A DNA stretch of 64,000 nt from Mycolicibacterium komossense. Its GTDB lineage: Bacteria; Actinomycetota; Actinomycetes; Mycobacteriales; Mycobacteriaceae. Each line of letters starts with the position of its first letter. Within the stretch, counting starts at the first letter, position 1. Below are positions 38,110 to 46,897 of the stretch, in pieces. The position numbers and the translations under genes were made by a program. A model generated the notes under the pieces. It had not been told where the DNA came from and searched no databases. It saw only the letters and a program-made list of their open reading frames with translations. Where the stretch lies: contig NZ_JACKTY010000047.1 of NCBI RefSeq assembly GCF_025822605.1, positions 125,652 to 189,651 on the forward strand. Reading direction: 5' to 3'.

Positions 38110-39080
38110 TGCTGCGTGCCGACCCCCGCCCCTGGCTGCACCGCGCCCGCTGGCGCACCACCCTGTGGTGGCGCAGCGGCTCGATCCGGCAGCGTTTCCG
38201 CCGCAAGCTGGTCGTCTTCTCGCTGCCCATCGCGTTGCTGTTGATCGCGGCCACGGTCAAGATCATCACCGTGCTGCTCGTCGGAAGCTCCGCCGTCGAC
38301 GACTTCGCCCACCACGACATCGACGCCCTGCGCTCCGATCTCGACACCCTCGGCACCTTCAACGTGATCGAGCCACAGAAACTGTCCTTCGCCCAAGGCG
38401 ACCTCGCGGTGCTCGAAGGCCGCCTCGACGACGCCGAGCACTCCTTCACCACCGCACTCGACGGGGTCGCCGCCGCCGACTCGTGCCCGGTGCGGATCAA
38501 CCTCGAGCTGGTCCGCGAAACCCAAGGCGATCTGGCCGCCCGCGGCGGCGACAAGGTCGGCGCCGAGCAGCGCTACAACAGTGCCCTCGAGGTGGTCAAA
38601 GCAGCACCTCCACAATGCTTCTCCGGCAACACCGATCCCGACCCGGATCGGCGTCACATCCGCGAGGACGCCGCGGCGCGGTTGAAGGCCAAGATCACCT
38701 CGCTGCACCAACCGCCGCCACCGCCGTCATCGCTCGCCACCCCCACCCCGACGGCTCCCTCGCCGTCATTGGCGCCGACCACCCTTCCGGCTCCACCACC
38801 GCCTGGGGCCGGTGCCCCGCCGACAGCCGCTCCCAGCCCACCCCCACCTCCACCCGGCTCGGGCCCGGGTGACGCACCGGTGTTCGGCCCTGGCGGCGGG
38901 GACGGTGGCGGCGGCGGTTCCGGCGCGCTGAACGACGTCGACCCCGACCGCTTGGCCAGTTCGGGCAATAGCCCGGCACCGGGGCACCGGTTGGGTACCG
39001 GAACTGGTGATCCACTGGACAGACTTCAGGACGCGCTGGGCAACGCCGACGCCACCGGAGGCAGCCGCGACGCCGGTTGA
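38109..39080 (+). CDS. Membrane protein with TPR-like domain and Pro/Gly-rich C-terminus, end of MoxR operon
   Basis: This 323-aa protein has a basic N-terminus, one helix (about 35-58; LVVFSLPIALLLIAATVKIITVLLV), a helical tetratricopeptide-like part (AQGDLAVLEGRLDDAEHSFTTALDGV, EQRYNSALEVVKAAP), and a proline-rich then glycine-rich C-terminal region (about 200-290). Comparable MoxR/VWA operons often end with a TPR protein. TGATG coupling to the vWA gene supports a shared complex. No enzymatic motif is visible. Confidence 0.78.
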   Translation: MLRADPRPWLHRARWRTTLWWRSGSIRQRFRRKLVVFSLPIALLLIAATVKIITVLLVGSSAVDDFAHHDIDALRSDLDTLGTFNVIEPQKLSFAQGDLAVLEGRLDDAEHSFTTALDGVAAADSCPVRINLELVRETQGDLAARGGDKVGAEQRYNSALEVVKAAPPQCFSGNTDPDPDRRHIREDAAARLKAKITSLHQPPPPPSSLATPTPTAPSPSLAPTTLPAPPPPGAGAPPTAAPSPPPPPPGSGPGDAPVFGPGGGDGGGGGSGALNDVDPDRLASSGNSPAPGHRLGTGTGDPLDRLQDALGNADATGGSRDAG

Positions 39081-39097
39081 CCTCGCCGACGGGGCTT

Positions 39098-39694
39098 CTA
39101 GCGGGGCTGCCGTGCGGGTCGTTGTGGATCGAGGGTGTCGACACCGTCGGCCTGCCATGTTTCGCGCAGCGCGTCGACTCCTTTGAGACGCACCCAGGCC
39201 GCCTCGTTCGCCGAAATAGGGGTGGCAGAAAGGAAAGTCACCGGATCGCGCGGCGGATCGAGAACCAGCTGCGGGAGCTCGCTCTCAGACAACAGCACGG
39301 CGGTAAACGGCGAGGGGCTCCACAGCGGCGCACCGAGGTCGATCAAGGCATCGGGCAGCAGCACCACACCGTCCACCGCCGGGGTGGCGGCGAGCAGCGC
39401 TACGGTCCGGGCGAGACCCGGTGCCGGGTCTGTGTCTCGAAGGCTAACAACAACTTCCGCGCGAGGACCGAGCAACGGATCGGCAGCCAGGGCCGTCGGG
39501 TCGCCCATCGGGTGCCGGGAACACCCCAGCGAAACGTAGTGATAGACGCCGTTCGGGTCGGGCCCGAAACGCAACACCTCGATGCGCTCGACGCCGAGGA
39601 ACGTGACGCTGGCCGAGTCGGGTTCCTTGTCGATACCGGCACCTGTGAAGTATCCGCGCAGATGTGCGCGGACTTCGGTCAGGACCTGTGTCAC
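39098..39694 (-). CDS. Suppressor-of-fused (SUFU) domain protein at the 3' end of the sug operon
   Basis: The protein (198 aa) matches the bacterial SUFU-domain pattern: VRAHLRGYFTGAG, a Tyr/Val/Ser-rich YHYVSLGCSRHPM, EVVVSLRD, and WSPSPFTAVLLSESELP. The bacterial family has no settled function, though it is often found with toxin-immunity or metabolic genes. Its GTG start overlaps the sugC stop by 4 bp (GTGA at 39,691-39,694), so it is translated together with the trehalose importer. That coupling is the best functional clue. Confidence 0.8.
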   Translation of the reverse strand: MTQVLTEVRAHLRGYFTGAGIDKEPDSASVTFLGVERIEVLRFGPDPNGVYHYVSLGCSRHPMGDPTALAADPLLGPRAEVVVSLRDTDPAPGLARTVALLAATPAVDGVVLLPDALIDLGAPLWSPSPFTAVLLSESELPQLVLDPPRDPVTFLSATPISANEAAWVRLKGVDALRETWQADGVDTLDPQRPARQPR

Positions 39695-40869
39695 TCCGCC
39701 ACTGGCGGTGGAATGGTCAGATTCACACCGCTATCCGCGTCGAAGATCACCAGTTTGGATGTGTCGAACGCCAGCTGAAGGGGTTGTCCCTTCGCAGCTT
39801 TGCTATCCGTCGACACCCGCGCGACGAACTCGTTCTCACTCGAACCGGATTCTGCGGCCAGCTCGGCGAGCTGATCGGATTTGGCGCCGCTGCCGGAAGT
39901 GGTGAAGTACACGTACTTGTCGGCGCCGAGGGATTCGATCAGATCCACCGTCACCTCGAACGACAACGCCCTGATGCGGGCGTAACCGTCGAGCAGCGCG
40001 GCATCCTCAAGATGCTCGGGCCGGACACCAGCGATGATGCTCTTCGGGGTGGGGTGCTTGGCGATGACGTCGTGCACTTCCTGGGTGAGCGTGACCTCAC
40101 CGAACGGCAGGTCGATCCCGACATCGGTCAGCGTGGCCGGGAAGAAGTTCATCGCCGGCGAGCCGATGAAACCTGCGACGAACAGATTGGTGGGGCGCTC
40201 GTAGAGCTCTTCGGGTGTGCCGATCTGCTGAGCGATGCCCGCACGCATAACCACTACCCGGTCGCCGAGCGTCATCGCCTCGGTCTGGTCGTGGGTGACG
40301 TAGATCGTGGTGGTCCCGAGGCGACTCTGCAGCCGGGCGATCTCGCCGCGCATCTGTACCCGCAGCTTGGCGTCGAGGTTCGACAGCGGCTCGTCCATCA
40401 GGAATGCCTTGGGGTTGCGGACAATTGCGCGCCCCATCGCCACCCGTTGCCGCTGCCCGCCGGACAGCTGGGCAGGCTTGCGGTCCAGAAAGTCGGTCAG
40501 GTCAAGGATTTTCGCGGTGTCCTCGACCTTCTTGGCGATGTCGGCTTTCGGCAACTTCGCCAGTGTCAGCGGGAACGCGATGTTCTGCCGGACCGTCATA
40601 TGCGGATAGAGGGCGTAGGACTGGAACACCATCGCGATATCGCGGTCCTTGGGCGCCTTCTCGTTGACCCGTTCACCACCGATCTTCAGCTCGCCCGACG
40701 AGATGTCCTCCAGTCCGGCGATCATGTTCAACGTGGTGGACTTCCCACACCCGGACGGCCCCACCAGGATGATGAACTCGCCGTCGGCGATGGTCAGCGA
40801 CAGGTCTTTCACCGCCGTCGCGCCGTCGGGGTAACTCTTGCTGACGTGAGCCAACACAATCTCGGCCAT
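39691..40869 (-). CDS. sugC: Trehalose ABC importer ATPase SugC
   Basis: This 392-aa ATPase has Walker A GPSGCGKST, VFQSYALYPHMTV, signature LSGGQRQRVAMGRA, Walker B FLMDEPLSNLDAKLR and VTHDQTEAMTLGD. A C-terminal MalK-like regulatory/OB domain (IIAGVRPEHLED) follows. It drives LpqY-SugA-SugB-dependent recycling of trehalose released during mycolate transfer at the cell surface. ATG 40869 lies 4 bp from the sugB stop. Residues after about 300 include a serine-rich insertion (ELAAESGSSENEF). Confidence 0.93.
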   Translation of the reverse strand: MAEIVLAHVSKSYPDGATAVKDLSLTIADGEFIILVGPSGCGKSTTLNMIAGLEDISSGELKIGGERVNEKAPKDRDIAMVFQSYALYPHMTVRQNIAFPLTLAKLPKADIAKKVEDTAKILDLTDFLDRKPAQLSGGQRQRVAMGRAIVRNPKAFLMDEPLSNLDAKLRVQMRGEIARLQSRLGTTTIYVTHDQTEAMTLGDRVVVMRAGIAQQIGTPEELYERPTNLFVAGFIGSPAMNFFPATLTDVGIDLPFGEVTLTQEVHDVIAKHPTPKSIIAGVRPEHLEDAALLDGYARIRALSFEVTVDLIESLGADKYVYFTTSGSGAKSDQLAELAAESGSSENEFVARVSTDSKAAKGQPLQLAFDTSKLVIFDADSGVNLTIPPPVAE

Positions 40870-40873
40870 CGCG

Positions 40874-41710
40874 CTACCCCTTCACTGCGCCGGAGGTCAA
40901 TCCAGCGACGATGCGCCGCTGGAAGATCAGGACAAAAATCACGATCGGAATGGTGATGACGATAGCGCCGGCGGCGATCGACCCCGTCGGCTCCTCGAAT
41001 TGCGAACTGCCAGTGAAGTTCGCGATCGCCACCGGAGCCGTGATGGCGGCCTTCGTCGCGGTCAGCGACAACGCCAGCAGCAGGTCGTTCCACGCGAAGA
41101 TGAACACCAGGATCGCCGCGGTGACGATGCCGGGGGCGGCCAGCGGTGCGATCACCTTGCGGAAGGCCTGCGCCGGGGTGGCACCGTCCATTTTCGCGGC
41201 CTTCTCCAGATCCCATGGGATCTCCCGGAAGAACGCCGACAACGTGTAGATCGCCAACGGCAGTGCGAAAGTGATGTACGGAATGATCAGCCCGGGCCAG
41301 GTGTCGAACAAGCCTAGGCTGCGCTCGATGTTGAACAACGGTGTCACCAAGGAGATCTGGGGGAACATCGCGATCAGCAGGGCCGCACCGATCAACACCT
41401 TCTTGCCGGGGAAGTCCAGCCGCGCCACCGCGTAGGCCGCCATCCCGCCGATCACCACGGCGATCACGGTCGTGATGAGACCGATGCCGATCGAGTTGAC
41501 CAGCGCCGAGTTGAAAACGTCGCCCTGGAAAATGGCCTTGTAGTTGTCGAAGGTGATCGACTCCGGGATCAGCTTGCCGTCCTTGACCGTCGACGTGGGC
41601 TTCAGCGACAGCGACAGGATCCACAGCACCGGGAACAGCGCGTAGACCACCACCAGGAAGTCGACGATCACCCAACCGGTGGCACGCCGCGCTCCGATCC
41701 GATCCGACAT
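40874..41710 (-). CDS. sugB: Trehalose ABC importer permease SugB
   Basis: The permease (278 aa) has six helices and the EAA loop KMDGATPAQAFRKVIAPLAAPG that contacts SugC. It pairs with SugA to form the trehalose channel. The first helix has VDFLVVVYALFPVLWILSLSLKP, and the C-terminus ends FQRRIVAGLTSGAVKG, typical of MalG-type permeases. It is separated from sugA by 2 bp and from sugC by 4 bp. Confidence 0.93.
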   Translation of the reverse strand: MSDRIGARRATGWVIVDFLVVVYALFPVLWILSLSLKPTSTVKDGKLIPESITFDNYKAIFQGDVFNSALVNSIGIGLITTVIAVVIGGMAAYAVARLDFPGKKVLIGAALLIAMFPQISLVTPLFNIERSLGLFDTWPGLIIPYITFALPLAIYTLSAFFREIPWDLEKAAKMDGATPAQAFRKVIAPLAAPGIVTAAILVFIFAWNDLLLALSLTATKAAITAPVAIANFTGSSQFEEPTGSIAAGAIVITIPIVIFVLIFQRRIVAGLTSGAVKG

Positions 41711-41712
41711 TG

Positions 41713-42621
41713 CTATCGCACCTCGTTATCAGAGCCGGGGGCCGCCGCACCGAACAGTTTGACGAAGATGAAGGCGATGATCGCCACGCACAGGAAGACC
41801 AGGACGCTGATCGCCGAGCCAAGGCCGATGCTGAATCCCTTGAACAGGTTGTCGTAGCCCAGGATCGACACCGATGCGGTGTTGTTCGATCCACCGGTGA
41901 GCACGTAGATGTTGTCGAAGATCCGGAACGCGTCGAGCGTGCGGAACAGCAGCGCCACCAGGATCGCCGGCTTGATCAGCGGCAGGATGATCTTCGTCAA
42001 CCGACGCCACGCGCCCGCGCCGTCGACCTCCGCCGCCTTGAGCAGATCGTCGGGCACCAGCGCCAGACCGGCCAACAACAGCAGCGCCATGAACGGCGTC
42101 GTCTTCCACACCTCGGCCAGTACGACGACGGCCAGTGACGGAATCTGTTGGGTCAGTGGCGCGGTGCCCTCCGGCAGGAGGTTGGCCAGATATCCCGTTC
42201 CCGGCGTCCACGCGTAATACCAGCTGTAGGAGGCAGCGACGGTGACGATGCCGTACGGGATCAACACGGCGGTGCGGACCAGGCCCTTGCCGAAGATGGT
42301 CCTGTGCATGACCAACGCCAGCGCCATGCCGAGGACGAACTCGATGGCCACGGAGACGATCGTGATAGCCACTGTCACAACGAAAGCGGTCCACCAGTAC
42401 CGATCGCTCAGCACGGTGATGTAGTTGTCGAGCCCGACGAAGGCGCTGTCGTCCGGGGTGGCCAGGTTGTAACGCTGCAGGCTCAGCCACACCGCGTACC
42501 CGATCGGATATGCGGTGACGGCGAGCATCAGGAACACCGCGGGGGCGATGAGCCAGAACGCCAGACGGCGCTCGGATTTGCGATCGTCGGTACGCGACGG
42601 CGCAGCGGCCGGAGCGGTCAC
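41713..42621 (-). CDS. sugA: Trehalose ABC importer permease SugA
   Basis: This 302-aa MalF-type permease has six helices (for example FWLIAPAVFLMLAVTAYPIGYAVWLSL) and the EAA loop AAEVDGAGAWRRLTKIILPLIKPA. It forms the transmembrane pore with SugB. The GTG start overlaps the lpqY stop (GTGA at 42,618-42,621), so it is translationally coupled to the binding protein. Gene order lpqY-sugA-sugB-sugC is the standard mycobacterial arrangement. Confidence 0.93.
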   Translation of the reverse strand: MTAPAAAPSRTDDRKSERRLAFWLIAPAVFLMLAVTAYPIGYAVWLSLQRYNLATPDDSAFVGLDNYITVLSDRYWWTAFVVTVAITIVSVAIEFVLGMALALVMHRTIFGKGLVRTAVLIPYGIVTVAASYSWYYAWTPGTGYLANLLPEGTAPLTQQIPSLAVVVLAEVWKTTPFMALLLLAGLALVPDDLLKAAEVDGAGAWRRLTKIILPLIKPAILVALLFRTLDAFRIFDNIYVLTGGSNNTASVSILGYDNLFKGFSIGLGSAISVLVFLCVAIIAFIFVKLFGAAAPGSDNEVR

Positions 42622-44051
42622 GGGATCAGCCCCTTCCCGTCGATGGCCTTCTGTACTTGCACGGCGAGCTCGTCGGCCGTCCTCTCGGGGTCGATACCGC
42701 TGACGGGCGCCAGGATCGCCGACATCCGGGTCGAGACCGATTGGTATAACGGCGTCGCCGGCCGCACTGCGGCATTGGTCAGCTGTTCGCGGATGATGTC
42801 GTACTGCGGGTACTTCGCCTGGAACTGCGGATCGGAGTACAGCGATGTGCGCACCGCGGGCAGACCGCCCTCGATCGAGGTGTACTTCTGGTTCTCCAGA
42901 TTACGCAGGCACCGGACCGCCTCGAAGGCCTCTGCCTTGTGCTGCGAAGTCTTGGCGACAGCCAGGTTCAGGCCGCCGAGCGTGACCTTCGCCGGCTCAC
43001 CTTCGCGCACCGCCGGGTAGTGCGCGAATCCGAAGACCTTCTTGCTGGCTTCGTAGGCGGTGTTGAACTGGTTGTCATCGGGTGAGAATGTGCCCGCGTC
43101 GTTGATCGAGCTCTTCAGCTCCTCGACCTCGTTGAGCGGCAGGAACGACACCCCGCCCTTCACGGCGTTCTCCAGCATCGACGGCAACACGAACGGCCAG
43201 TTGACTTCAAGGGCGGCCTTGCCCTGTTCGAGCGCCAACCGGGCGGTGCCCTCATCGGTCTGGGTGATCGACGGATCGGCACCAGGCGCGGTGGCGACCG
43301 CTTTCATGATCGACAACGCTTCGACCGTGGCCGCCCGGTGTTCCGGGGTGTCGGTCAGCGTGACGGACTTGCCGTCGGCGGACAGCACCTGCCCGCCTGC
43401 ACTTTCCAGCAACGTGTTGAACCAGACCACCAGGCCCTCGTACTGCTTAGCCTGCAGCGCAATCCAACTGGGCTTGCCCTCGGCGTGCAGGCGCGTCGCC
43501 TCGGCCACCATCGCATCCCAGGTGGCCGGCGGCTCGTCCATCAAATCTGCCCGATACCAAAGCAATTGCGTGTTCGTGGTGATGGGGGCCGCATAGAGCT
43601 TGTCCTGCCACTTGGCCGTTTCTAGCGGGCCAGGCAGCGTATTGGAGGTGGCGTCGGACTCCGCCTGACCCTCCGGGTCATCCGAAAGCGGCACCGCCCA
43701 GCCAGCTTCGGCGAACTCCGCGGTCCACACCACGTCGAGCGCCATCACGTCGAGAGTGCGGTCGTTACCGGTCAGCCGGCGAGCGAGCTGAAGGCGTTGG
43801 TCGTCAGCGCCCTTGGGCAGGCTGATCTGCTGGATGGTGAACTTGCCGCCCAGTTGTTCGTTGCAGCGCTTGGCGACCGCGGTGAAGGTCGCTGTCTCAC
43901 TTGCCGGGGTGTAGTAGCTGATGACAAGGCCACCGCTGCTCGCACCGCACGCGGACACCAGGGAGACGGCCGACAGCATCGCCAGCGCGGCAGCCCCCAA
44001 TCGCCTGGCCCCCGCGCCTCGGCCTCGCCGTGGTGCGCTTGGTGCGACCAA
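42618..44051 (-). CDS. lpqY: Trehalose-binding lipoprotein LpqY
   Basis: The protein (477 aa) has a lipoprotein signal with lipobox LVSAC (Cys35) and a cluster-D sugar-binding domain (VISYYTPASETATFTAVAKRC, ALDVVWTAEFAEAGWAVPL, VWFNTLLESAGGQVL, GVSFLPLNEVEEL). It captures extracellular trehalose. The start appears to be TTG 44051, since no ATG or GTG in frame gives a proper signal peptide; the gap to the upstream Rv1234-type gene is 183 bp. It is needed for trehalose recycling in characterised mycobacteria. Confidence 0.92.
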   Translation of the reverse strand: MVAPSAPRRGRGAGARRLGAAALAMLSAVSLVSACGASSGGLVISYYTPASETATFTAVAKRCNEQLGGKFTIQQISLPKGADDQRLQLARRLTGNDRTLDVMALDVVWTAEFAEAGWAVPLSDDPEGQAESDATSNTLPGPLETAKWQDKLYAAPITTNTQLLWYRADLMDEPPATWDAMVAEATRLHAEGKPSWIALQAKQYEGLVVWFNTLLESAGGQVLSADGKSVTLTDTPEHRAATVEALSIMKAVATAPGADPSITQTDEGTARLALEQGKAALEVNWPFVLPSMLENAVKGGVSFLPLNEVEELKSSINDAGTFSPDDNQFNTAYEASKKVFGFAHYPAVREGEPAKVTLGGLNLAVAKTSQHKAEAFEAVRCLRNLENQKYTSIEGGLPAVRTSLYSDPQFQAKYPQYDIIREQLTNAAVRPATPLYQSVSTRMSAILAPVSGIDPERTADELAVQVQKAIDGKGLIP

Positions 44052-44234
44052 CGCTCGATCACCGCCCTCTGGCTCTCCTGACGGGTTTGTCCCGCGCGTG
44101 CACCGTAGAGCTATTCGAGCGTGAGATGCAACACTATCGACCGCGCGTCGCCGACTGACCGGGCCGGGCGAACCAGAGCGACTGGCACCAGCGATGACGA
44201 GGAGTGGCGCATGTCAGCGCAATCCTGACCTGCG

Positions 44235-44762
44235 TCAGAGGGTCAAGCGCGCCAACATGTCCCGAGCTTTTTCGGCACCCTGCGGATCGCAGAGCACGTC
44301 GTATCGACCGGCCACCAACTGCATCGTCGAGCTGAAATCCCTTGTGCCACGCGCCATCGCGTACGGAACAGCTGAGGTGATCAGACCGAAGAACACGCCG
44401 GCGATCAGGCCGGTCAGCAATGCCGACCACGGGTTGGGGCTGAAAAAGCCGAGGACCAGGCCGATGAAGATGCCCAGCCAGGCACCGGTGAGCACACCGC
44501 CACCGATCACTTTGGGCCACGACAGCCGGCCCGTGACGCGTTCCACCTGCATCAGGTCGACGCCGACGATCGTCACCTGCTCGACGGGAAACTCTTGATC
44601 GGACAGGTAGTCGACCGCCCGCTGCGCCTCCGCGTAAGTCGGATAGGACCCGATCGGCCACCCCTTGGGAGGCGTCGGCAGCGCAACGGGGCCGCGCCGG
44701 CCGGGTCGCGTCGCGCCGGGGGTCGGAGCGGGGGTCTGTCCTGGTTGGAAAGGACTGGTCAT
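44235..44762 (-). CDS. Membrane protein of the general-stress/YflT-like (DUF1269-type) group, Rv1234 homologue
   Basis: This 175-aa protein has a Pro/Arg-rich N-terminus, a small alpha/beta module (GSYPTYAEAQRAVDYLSDQEFPVEQVTIVGVDL) like the general stress protein 17M domain, a glycine-rich helical hairpin in the membrane (about 85-130), and a C-terminal repeat of the fold (RYDVLCDPQGAEKARDMLARL). Function is not known. It precedes lpqY in the same direction, as Rv1234 precedes lpqY. GGAG lies close upstream of ATG 44762. Confidence 0.83.
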   Translation of the reverse strand: MTSPFQPGQTPAPTPGATRPGRRGPVALPTPPKGWPIGSYPTYAEAQRAVDYLSDQEFPVEQVTIVGVDLMQVERVTGRLSWPKVIGGGVLTGAWLGIFIGLVLGFFSPNPWSALLTGLIAGVFFGLITSAVPYAMARGTRDFSSTMQLVAGRYDVLCDPQGAEKARDMLARLTL

Positions 44763-44899
44763 AGTTCGTCATTCTCCATTCTCTCCGCACCTTTCCGGGC
44801 TGTTCCGTGATGTTGGGAGCGCCTTCTACCCGCTCAACGACCAGTCAGGAAAATTGGTGCCCGTAGCTGCGGCTCCCACTCCTCCACCTGCGCATACGC

Positions 44900-44905
44900 T
44901 AGGTT
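44900..44905 (+). promoter_or_regulatory. -10 box of a leaderless promoter for the first DUF4190 gene
   Basis: TAGGTT ends 7 nt before ATG 44913, fixing the start downstream of the in-frame TTG at 44904. A second candidate, TACGCT (44,895-44,900), overlaps it. Confidence 0.5.
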
Positions 44906-44912
44906 GAAGAAC

Positions 44913-45410
44913 ATGATATTTCCCGGCGGCGACTCCGGTGAGACACCGCGCGACGAGCGCAGAAGCGATCAGTCGGACGATCCGCCGCGGGGCACCTACG
45001 AGGCACCCCCGATCGAGCACCTGCAGCAGCCCGCTCACGGGACACCGTCGGCGGCGCCGGGTCACGCCGGGCCTGGGTATCCGCCTCCTGGATTTCCGCC
45101 ACCCACGTATCCCTATCCCCCGCCGCCGTACGCCGGTGGCTATCCCCCGCCGGGATACTCGGGCTACGCCGGATACGGTCCTCCCGGCGCGACCGGCACG
45201 AACACCATGGCAATCGGCTCGATGGTGGCCTCGGTCATCGGTCTGCTGTGCGGCATCGGGTCCATCGTCGGGATCGCGCTGGGCTTTGTCGCGCTGAGCC
45301 AGATCAAGCAGAGCCGGCAGCAGGGCTACGGCCTGGCGGTGGCGGGCATCGTCGTCGGTGTGGCTTCGCTGATCATCAGTCTCATCTGGATGATCTACGC
45401 GGTGCGCTGA
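44913..45410 (+). CDS. DUF4190-domain membrane protein (Rv1233c-type)
   Basis: The protein (165 aa) has a Pro/Gly/Tyr-rich cytosolic N-terminus (PPGFPPPTYPYPPPPY, about 40-85) and two C-terminal helices joined by a short loop with ALSQIKQSRQQGYGLAVAGIVVG, the DUF4190 signature. Proteins of this shape are common in actinobacteria and their function is unknown. ATG 44913 fits the leaderless promoter. A paralogue lies 14 bp downstream. Confidence 0.82.
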   Translation: MIFPGGDSGETPRDERRSDQSDDPPRGTYEAPPIEHLQQPAHGTPSAAPGHAGPGYPPPGFPPPTYPYPPPPYAGGYPPPGYSGYAGYGPPGATGTNTMAIGSMVASVIGLLCGIGSIVGIALGFVALSQIKQSRQQGYGLAVAGIVVGVASLIISLIWMIYAVR

Positions 45411-45424
45411 GTCCGCCGAGCGCC

Positions 45425-45910
45425 ATGCCCGAACCCGAGCCGGAACCGCCACAACGCGGAATCGAGTACCCGCCGCTGGAGAATGTGCCGCCCGGGGTGG
45501 ATCCACATGCGCCGGTCGACTACCCCGAGCATCCGTACTACCCGTCGGGATATCCACCGGGCTATGCAGGTCTGCCCCCGCCGGTCTCTTCGGCCCCGTA
45601 CACACCGGGCGGGTTCCATCCACCGCCCTACCCGGGCCAGTTCCCCGGCGGCTACGACCCGTATCGCCCCGTCGAACCGAGCGGCACCAACGGCAAGGCC
45701 ATCGCGGCACTGGTCGTCGCCGTGATCGGACTGCCTGCCTGCCTGTGCTTCCTGCCGTCGATCATCGGCATCGTGCTGGGGCTGGTCGCCATGACGGAGA
45801 CCAAACGAACTGGTCAGCCCGGCTACGGCCTGGCCCTGGCCGGAGTCATCGTCGGCGCGGCCAGCCTGCTGTTCGGGCTCGGCTTCATGCTGACCAGCAG
45901 CAGCGGCTGA
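45425..45910 (+). CDS. Second DUF4190-domain membrane protein, paralogue of the upstream gene
   Basis: This 161-aa protein repeats the layout of its neighbour: an acidic and Pro/Tyr-rich N-terminus (PEPEPEPPQRGIEYPP, YYPSGYPPGYAG), and two helices around VAMTETKRTGQPGYGLALAGVIVG. The sequences have diverged outside the DUF4190 core, so the duplication is old. It starts 14 bp after the previous stop. It is convergent with the CitE-like gene, 6 bp away. Confidence 0.82.
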   Translation: MPEPEPEPPQRGIEYPPLENVPPGVDPHAPVDYPEHPYYPSGYPPGYAGLPPPVSSAPYTPGGFHPPPYPGQFPGGYDPYRPVEPSGTNGKAIAALVVAVIGLPACLCFLPSIIGIVLGLVAMTETKRTGQPGYGLALAGVIVGAASLLFGLGFMLTSSSG

Positions 45911-45916
45911 CGCCGA

Positions 45917-46873
45917 TCAGCTCGGCGGGGTGAACGGCTCCGCCTGTCGCGTCATCCCTGCGGCCCTGCCCTTACCGGCTATCACCAACGCCATCTTGCG
46001 GCTGGCCTCGTCGATCATCTCGTCGCCGAGCATCACCGCGCCGCGCGCGCCGCCCGCGGCGGAGGTATGCCATTCGTACGCCTCCAGAATCAGCTCGGCA
46101 TGGTCATAGTCCTGCTGACGTGGGCTATAGATCTCATTACCGGCCGAGATCTGGTCGGGATGGAGCACCCATTTCCCGTCGTAGCCGAGCGCCGCCGACC
46201 GTCCCGCCACCTTCCGGAAGGCGTCGGTGTCGCGGACCTTCAGGTAGGGGCCGTCGATGGCCGCAATGCCGTTGGCCCGCGCCGCAATCAGGATCTTCAT
46301 CAACACATGGTGGTACGCGTCGCCGACGTCGTAACCCTGCGGCTGCTCCCCGACGACCAGTGTGCGCATGTTGAGACTGGCCATCAGGTCGGCAGGTCCC
46401 AGCACCAGCGCGTGCACCCGCGGATGCGCGGCGATGGCGTCGACCAGCGTCAGCCCCCTGGCGTCCTCGATCTGCGCGTCGATGCCGATGTGGCCGACCT
46501 CCAGCCCACCGGCGAGCTCCAACTGGGCCAGCAGCAGATCGAGCGCCTGCACATGCGCGATGTCGGTCACCTTGGGCAGCACCACGACATCGAGCTGGGC
46601 ACCTGCGGCCGTCACCACATCGATCACGTCGGCGTGGGTCCACGGCGTGGTCCAGTCGTTGACCCGGACCCCGCGTAGCTGTCCTGCCCAACCCGGCTCG
46701 GCGAGCGCGGCGGCCACCGTCGCACGGGCATCGGTCTTGGCATCGGCCGCGACGGCGTCCTCCAGGTCGAGGAAGACCTCGTCGGCGGGAAGCGTCTTGG
46801 CTTTCTCGATCATCTTGGGGCTGCTACCAGGTACCGAAAGACAGGTTCGACGGGGTCGATAAGCGGAATTCAC
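45917..46873 (-). CDS. CitE-like CoA-ester lyase (HpcH/HpaI aldolase family)
   Basis: This 318-aa TIM-barrel lyase has the family's opening RRTCLSVPGSSPKMIEKA, DEVFLDLEDAV with metal-site residues, VVVLPKVTD, IGIDAQIEDARGL and ALVLGPADLMASLN. Members cleave or condense malyl-CoA, methylmalyl-CoA or citramalyl-CoA; CitD/CitF subunits are absent here, so it is not a citrate lyase. The C-terminal YGWVLHP segment appears as GKWVLHPDQISAGNEIYSP. GTG 46873 follows AGGAG. Its start is only 24 bp from the divergent MgtE-like gene. The exact CoA substrate is uncertain. Confidence 0.85.
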   Translation of the reverse strand: MNSAYRPRRTCLSVPGSSPKMIEKAKTLPADEVFLDLEDAVAADAKTDARATVAAALAEPGWAGQLRGVRVNDWTTPWTHADVIDVVTAAGAQLDVVVLPKVTDIAHVQALDLLLAQLELAGGLEVGHIGIDAQIEDARGLTLVDAIAAHPRVHALVLGPADLMASLNMRTLVVGEQPQGYDVGDAYHHVLMKILIAARANGIAAIDGPYLKVRDTDAFRKVAGRSAALGYDGKWVLHPDQISAGNEIYSPRQQDYDHAELILEAYEWHTSAAGGARGAVMLGDEMIDEASRKMALVIAGKGRAAGMTRQAEPFTPPS

Positions 46874-46884
46874 TGTTTCACTCC

Positions 46885-46890
46885 TACCCT
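46885..46890 (+). promoter_or_regulatory. -10 box of a leaderless promoter for the MgtE-N/CBS gene
   Basis: TACCCT ends 7 nt before ATG 46898. It lies wholly within the 24-bp gap between two divergent start codons and overlaps, on the opposite strand, the Shine-Dalgarno of the CitE-like gene. Confidence 0.55.
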
Positions 46891-46897
46891 TTGAGTC

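Noticed and set aside
39664..40956. 430-aa plus-strand ORF opposite sugC
   Set aside because: It is an antisense shadow of a canonical ABC ATPase gene.
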